Source of the DNA: Desulfosporosinus sp. I2
GTDB taxonomy: Bacteria > Bacillota > Desulfitobacteriia > Desulfitobacteriales > Desulfitobacteriaceae
DNA length: 64,000 bases
NCBI RefSeq assembly: GCF_000960765.1
Contig: NZ_JYNH01000007.1
Coordinates: 1 to 64,000, forward strand
Direction: 5' to 3'
Each line of letters opens with the position of its first letter. Position 1 is the first letter of the stretch. The notes under the pieces were generated by a model that saw nothing but the letters and a program-made list of their open reading frames with translations, ran no database searches and was not told the origin of the DNA. This document shows, piece after piece, positions 61,452 to 64,000 of the stretch. A program made the translations under genes and the position numbers.

Positions 61452-64000
61452 TTATTTCTTATAAGGCGTTCCTTGTAAAGGAAGAGATAATCTTAACTTA
61501 CCATCGAACTTATAATAAGCTGACGCAACTGCAGGGGCAACCGGTATAGAAGCGATCTCTCCTACCCCTTTGGCACCATAAGCTAGCGGGGAGGAATTCT
61601 TTTCGATGATAACGGACTCAATTTCAGGCATTTCTGTCGAACGGAAAAGCCCTAGCTTCGCATACTTCACAGTCGGCACGCCTTTGTTGAGTGGGAAATC
61701 CTCGCGTAGAGCATACCCTAATCCCATGGCAACTCCGCCTTCGATCTGTCCTTCTATGGCTCTTGGATTGATCGCCCGACCCACATCGTGGGCAGCGACA
61801 ACTTTTTCAACAATTCCCTGTTCATTTAATAAAACAACATGAGTTGCATAACTATAAGCCACATGGCTAATCGGATTCGGTTTATCTGAATCCATCGGAT
61901 CCGTCACCCCTAAATATTCACCATCAAACTCATAGCCCTCTAATTCTTCGAACGTTGATTTATGCAAGGCTTGTTGTAATTTAAGCGCGGCTTGACGCAC
62001 CGCCTCACCACTAAACATGGTCTGGCGCGATGCAGTCGTTGTACCAGAATTGGGAGTCAAAAATGTATCAGGAGCCCCTACGTCAATCTGATGAATGGGT
62101 AAACCAGTGGCCTCATTGACAATCTGGGTTGCAATCGTGGCAAAGCCTTGACCTATACAAGCAGCACTAGTAAGTACCAAAGCTTTTCCATTCAGAATCT
62201 TGAGTTTTACCCGACCAGTATCAGGGAGGCCCACTCCAATCCCGGTATTTTTCATAGCACATGCAATTCCTGCGGCATGAGGGTGAGATTCATAGACTTC
62301 ACGGACCGCCCGGAGAGTTTCTTTAATCGCTGTCCCCTCATCCGTGATCTGTCCCGTAGAATTAACCATTCCCGGTTCCAAAGCGTTGATATAGCGAATT
62401 TGCCAAGGGGAAATTCCAACCTTTTCAGCCAAAAGATCCATGTTCATTTCAGCGGCAAAGGACGCTTGTGGAACACCGAAGCCCCTAAAAGCTCCTGCTG
62501 GAGGATTATTGGTATAAACACAAAGCCCAGTAATATCGACATTTGTTAACTGATAAGGACCGCTGGCATGAGTACAGGCCCGTTGCAAAACAGCTGTTCC
62601 CAAGGAAGCATAAGCACCTGTATCCGCCACAATCTTAGCAACCATCACCGTTAGCTTTCCATCTGCATCACAACCGGTTGTGATTTCTAATTCCATGGCA
62701 TGTCGCTTCGGATGTACTAAAATACTTTCTTGACGGGTAAACGTCAGTTTGACAGGTTTTTTTGTTTTCATAGCCAACAGCGCAGCATGATGCTGAACGC
62801 TTAAATCTTCTTTGCCACCAAATCCTCCACCCACCAATTTGCTTATCACGCGAACTTTATCCGCGGGTAGTCCGAGCATAGCCATAATTCCATGTTGGTC
62901 ATCGTAGACACTTTGGTCCCCAACATAGATGGTAATTCCCCCATCTTCCTGAGGGATCGCCAAAGCACTTTCGGGCTCCATAAAGGCATGTTCCGTGGGT
63001 GGAGTCGAATAGTGATTCGTGACTACATGGGCAGATTTGGCTAATTCTTCTTGAGGATTTCCTCTGAAGATTTTAGTGGTGCTCAAAAGATTTCCTTTAG
63101 GATGAATCTTGGGAGCTTGATCCGCTAGGGCTTCTGTGGGACTGAGTATCGGTTCCAATTCCTCGTACTCCACTTTAATTAAGGCCACAGCCTCCCGAGC
63201 TTGTTTTTTAGTTTGGGCAGCAACTAACGCGATCGCATCTCCAATATAACGGGTTTCTTGGCCGATAGAAACTAAGGTCGGCCAATCATGGAATATATGA
63301 CCGTGATCATGGTCTCCAGGAATATCCTCAGCCGTTAAAACAGCTTCCACACCAAGATAAGCGCGCGCTGCAGTAATATCAATCCCTTTGACAATCGCAC
63401 GTGGATAGGGAGTCCTAAGAACGGCAGCATACAACATCCCCTCGACATGCATATCATCCACATATTCTCCCGTTCCCATGGCCTTTTCGCGAGCATCTAC
63501 ACGGTGCAAATTAGTTCCGATTCCTGCACCAGGCTGCGTGAGAGACTTAGGATGAAGTTCTCCCCTTAAAACCCGAGCCGCTAAGGAAATACCTAGTTCA
63601 ATTTTTACATACCCGGTGCAACGACATATATTGCCACGTATACTCTGCTTTATTTCCTGGGTTGTCGGATTAGGGGTCTTATCAAGTAAGGCTTTAGCAC
63701 TAATAATCATCCCTGGAATGCAGAAGCCACATTGAACCGCCCCAGCTTCCGCAAATGCCCAAGTATAGGTATCCTTTTCCCGTTCGGATAACCCTTCCAC
63801 CGTCAGAAGTTTCTTGTCAGAGGCTTTCGCCACCGTTAATAAGCAAGCTCGCATTGCTTTACCATCAACCAGCAACATGCAAGCACCACAAGCCCCTTCT
63901 CCGCACCCATTTTTCAGAGAAGTAACCTGTGCTTCGTCACGCAAAAAATCCAGTAGATTCATATCCTCTTGCACAGAGTAAACTGTGTTATTAATATCAA
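61452..64000 (-). CDS. Selenium-dependent xanthine dehydrogenase, fused FeS-Mo protein (5' end outside window)
   Basis: A single chain joining a [2Fe-2S] domain (CGEGACGACMLLVDGK, CGFCIPGMI, CRCTGYVK) and the molybdenum domains (VGGGFGGKEDLSVQHHAALL, FRGFGVPQASFAAEMN, SGTTTASRQTMFSGEAV, GAKGVGEIASIPVAPAVASA). This fused layout, about 845 residues, is that of Se-dependent xanthine dehydrogenase. The frame is open past the first GTG (63974) to the window edge (DINNTVYSVQEDMNLLDFLR), so the start is just outside. No in-frame TGA: selenium would be a bound cofactor, not selenocysteine. Maturation genes yqeC/mocA/yqeB are adjacent. Confidence 0.93.
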   Translation of the reverse strand, partial: DINNTVYSVQEDMNLLDFLRDEAQVTSLKNGCGEGACGACMLLVDGKAMRACLLTVAKASDKKLLTVEGLSEREKDTYTWAFAEAGAVQCGFCIPGMIISAKALLDKTPNPTTQEIKQSIRGNICRCTGYVKIELGISLAARVLRGELHPKSLTQPGAGIGTNLHRVDAREKAMGTGEYVDDMHVEGMLYAAVLRTPYPRAIVKGIDITAARAYLGVEAVLTAEDIPGDHDHGHIFHDWPTLVSIGQETRYIGDAIALVAAQTKKQAREAVALIKVEYEELEPILSPTEALADQAPKIHPKGNLLSTTKIFRGNPQEELAKSAHVVTNHYSTPPTEHAFMEPESALAIPQEDGGITIYVGDQSVYDDQHGIMAMLGLPADKVRVISKLVGGGFGGKEDLSVQHHAALLAMKTKKPVKLTFTRQESILVHPKRHAMELEITTGCDADGKLTVMVAKIVADTGAYASLGTAVLQRACTHASGPYQLTNVDITGLCVYTNNPPAGAFRGFGVPQASFAAEMNMDLLAEKVGISPWQIRYINALEPGMVNSTGQITDEGTAIKETLRAVREVYESHPHAAGIACAMKNTGIGVGLPDTGRVKLKILNGKALVLTSAACIGQGFATIATQIVNEATGLPIHQIDVGAPDTFLTPNSGTTTASRQTMFSGEAVRQAALKLQQALHKSTFEELEGYEFDGEYLGVTDPMDSDKPNPISHVAYSYATHVVLLNEQGIVEKVVAAHDVGRAINPRAIEGQIEGGVAMGLGYALREDFPLNKGVPTVKYAKLGLFRSTEMPEIESVIIEKNSSPLAYGAKGVGEIASIPVAPAVASAYYKFDGKLRLSLPLQGTPYKK

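Noticed and set aside
61452-64000. Selenocysteine in the xanthine dehydrogenase
   Set aside because: No in-frame TGA and no SECIS-like hairpin were seen; this enzyme class carries selenium as a labile ligand.

Overview
The window reads as a chromosomal segment of an anaerobic, low-to-mid GC, spore-former-type Firmicute. The best fit by gene content is the Peptococcaceae/Desulfitobacteriaceae (Desulfosporosinus or Desulfitobacterium relatives). The reasons are strong GGAGG ribosome sites with many TTG/GTG starts, corrinoid salvage genes under a B12 riboswitch, the mercury-methylation pair hgcA-hgcB, a selenium-dependent molybdenum hydroxylase system, an SpoIIE-independent set of HD/GGDEF signalling proteins and Firmicute-type operators (BirA, MarR, LysR). 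The genus is an inference from gene content, not a demonstrated identity.

Layout. 1-2.2 kb: a polar amino-acid ABC transporter (its binding protein is cut by the window edge). 2.3-6 kb: a secreted SH3-CAP protein, a DUF2695 protein and asnB, with a stray copy of the asnB 3' end upstream of the CAP gene. 6-11.4 kb (minus): an unknown AT-rich gene, cyclopropane synthase, NudC, a MauE/thioredoxin pair, a thioesterase and a CNNM/CBS protein. 11.5-13.1 kb: a ParM-like actin with a ParR-like partner. 13.2-16.1 kb: B12 riboswitch and cobT-cobU-cobS, followed by a small MITE-like element. 16.3-22.3 kb: assorted membrane, HD, diguanylate cyclase, VTT, SGNH, CDF and GNAT genes. 22.5-25 kb: lrgAB and a divergent LysR regulator. 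25-27 kb: a marR-hgcA-hgcB operon behind a perfect palindrome. 27-30 kb: a GntR regulator and ilvD. 30-36 kb: YetF-type and PAP2 proteins, an ECF sigma operon and a DedA-PAP2 fusion. 36-38.8 kb: a gene graveyard (pentapeptide, nagA, DUF255 remnants) and a ParE/Phd toxin-antitoxin pair. 38.9-44.9 kb: a biotin operon bioF-H-C-B-D-A behind a BirA box, bracketed by two copies of the yyaL 5' region. 45-50 kb: intact yyaL, an HD-GYP protein and an NSS transporter. 50-64 kb (minus): a purine-catabolism island with adenine deaminase, a deoxyadenosine/SAH-type deaminase, an NCS2 purine permease, a three-subunit xanthine dehydrogenase behind a purine riboswitch, the selenium/molybdenum maturation genes yqeB-mocA-yqeC and a fused selenium-dependent xanthine dehydrogenase that runs off the window.

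How the parts connect. HgcA needs a corrinoid and HgcB supplies electrons; the cobTUS operon in the same window completes corrinoids, so the two modules are metabolically related though separately regulated. The purine island feeds adenine and related bases through deaminases to xanthine dehydrogenases whose molybdenum centre needs MocA and, for one enzyme, YqeB/YqeC. The ECF sigma/PAP2/DedA group looks like an envelope lipid-carrier module.

Oddities. Three genes (CNNM/CBS, LysR, bioH) appear to lack ATG/GTG/TTG at the expected start and carry ATA there instead. Three others (lrgA, bioC, xdhA) have their expected reading frame broken by one base in a homopolymer run, which could be real slippage or assembly error. 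REP-like and IS605-like fragments have been absorbed into coding sequences of yqeC and the DedA-PAP2 gene.
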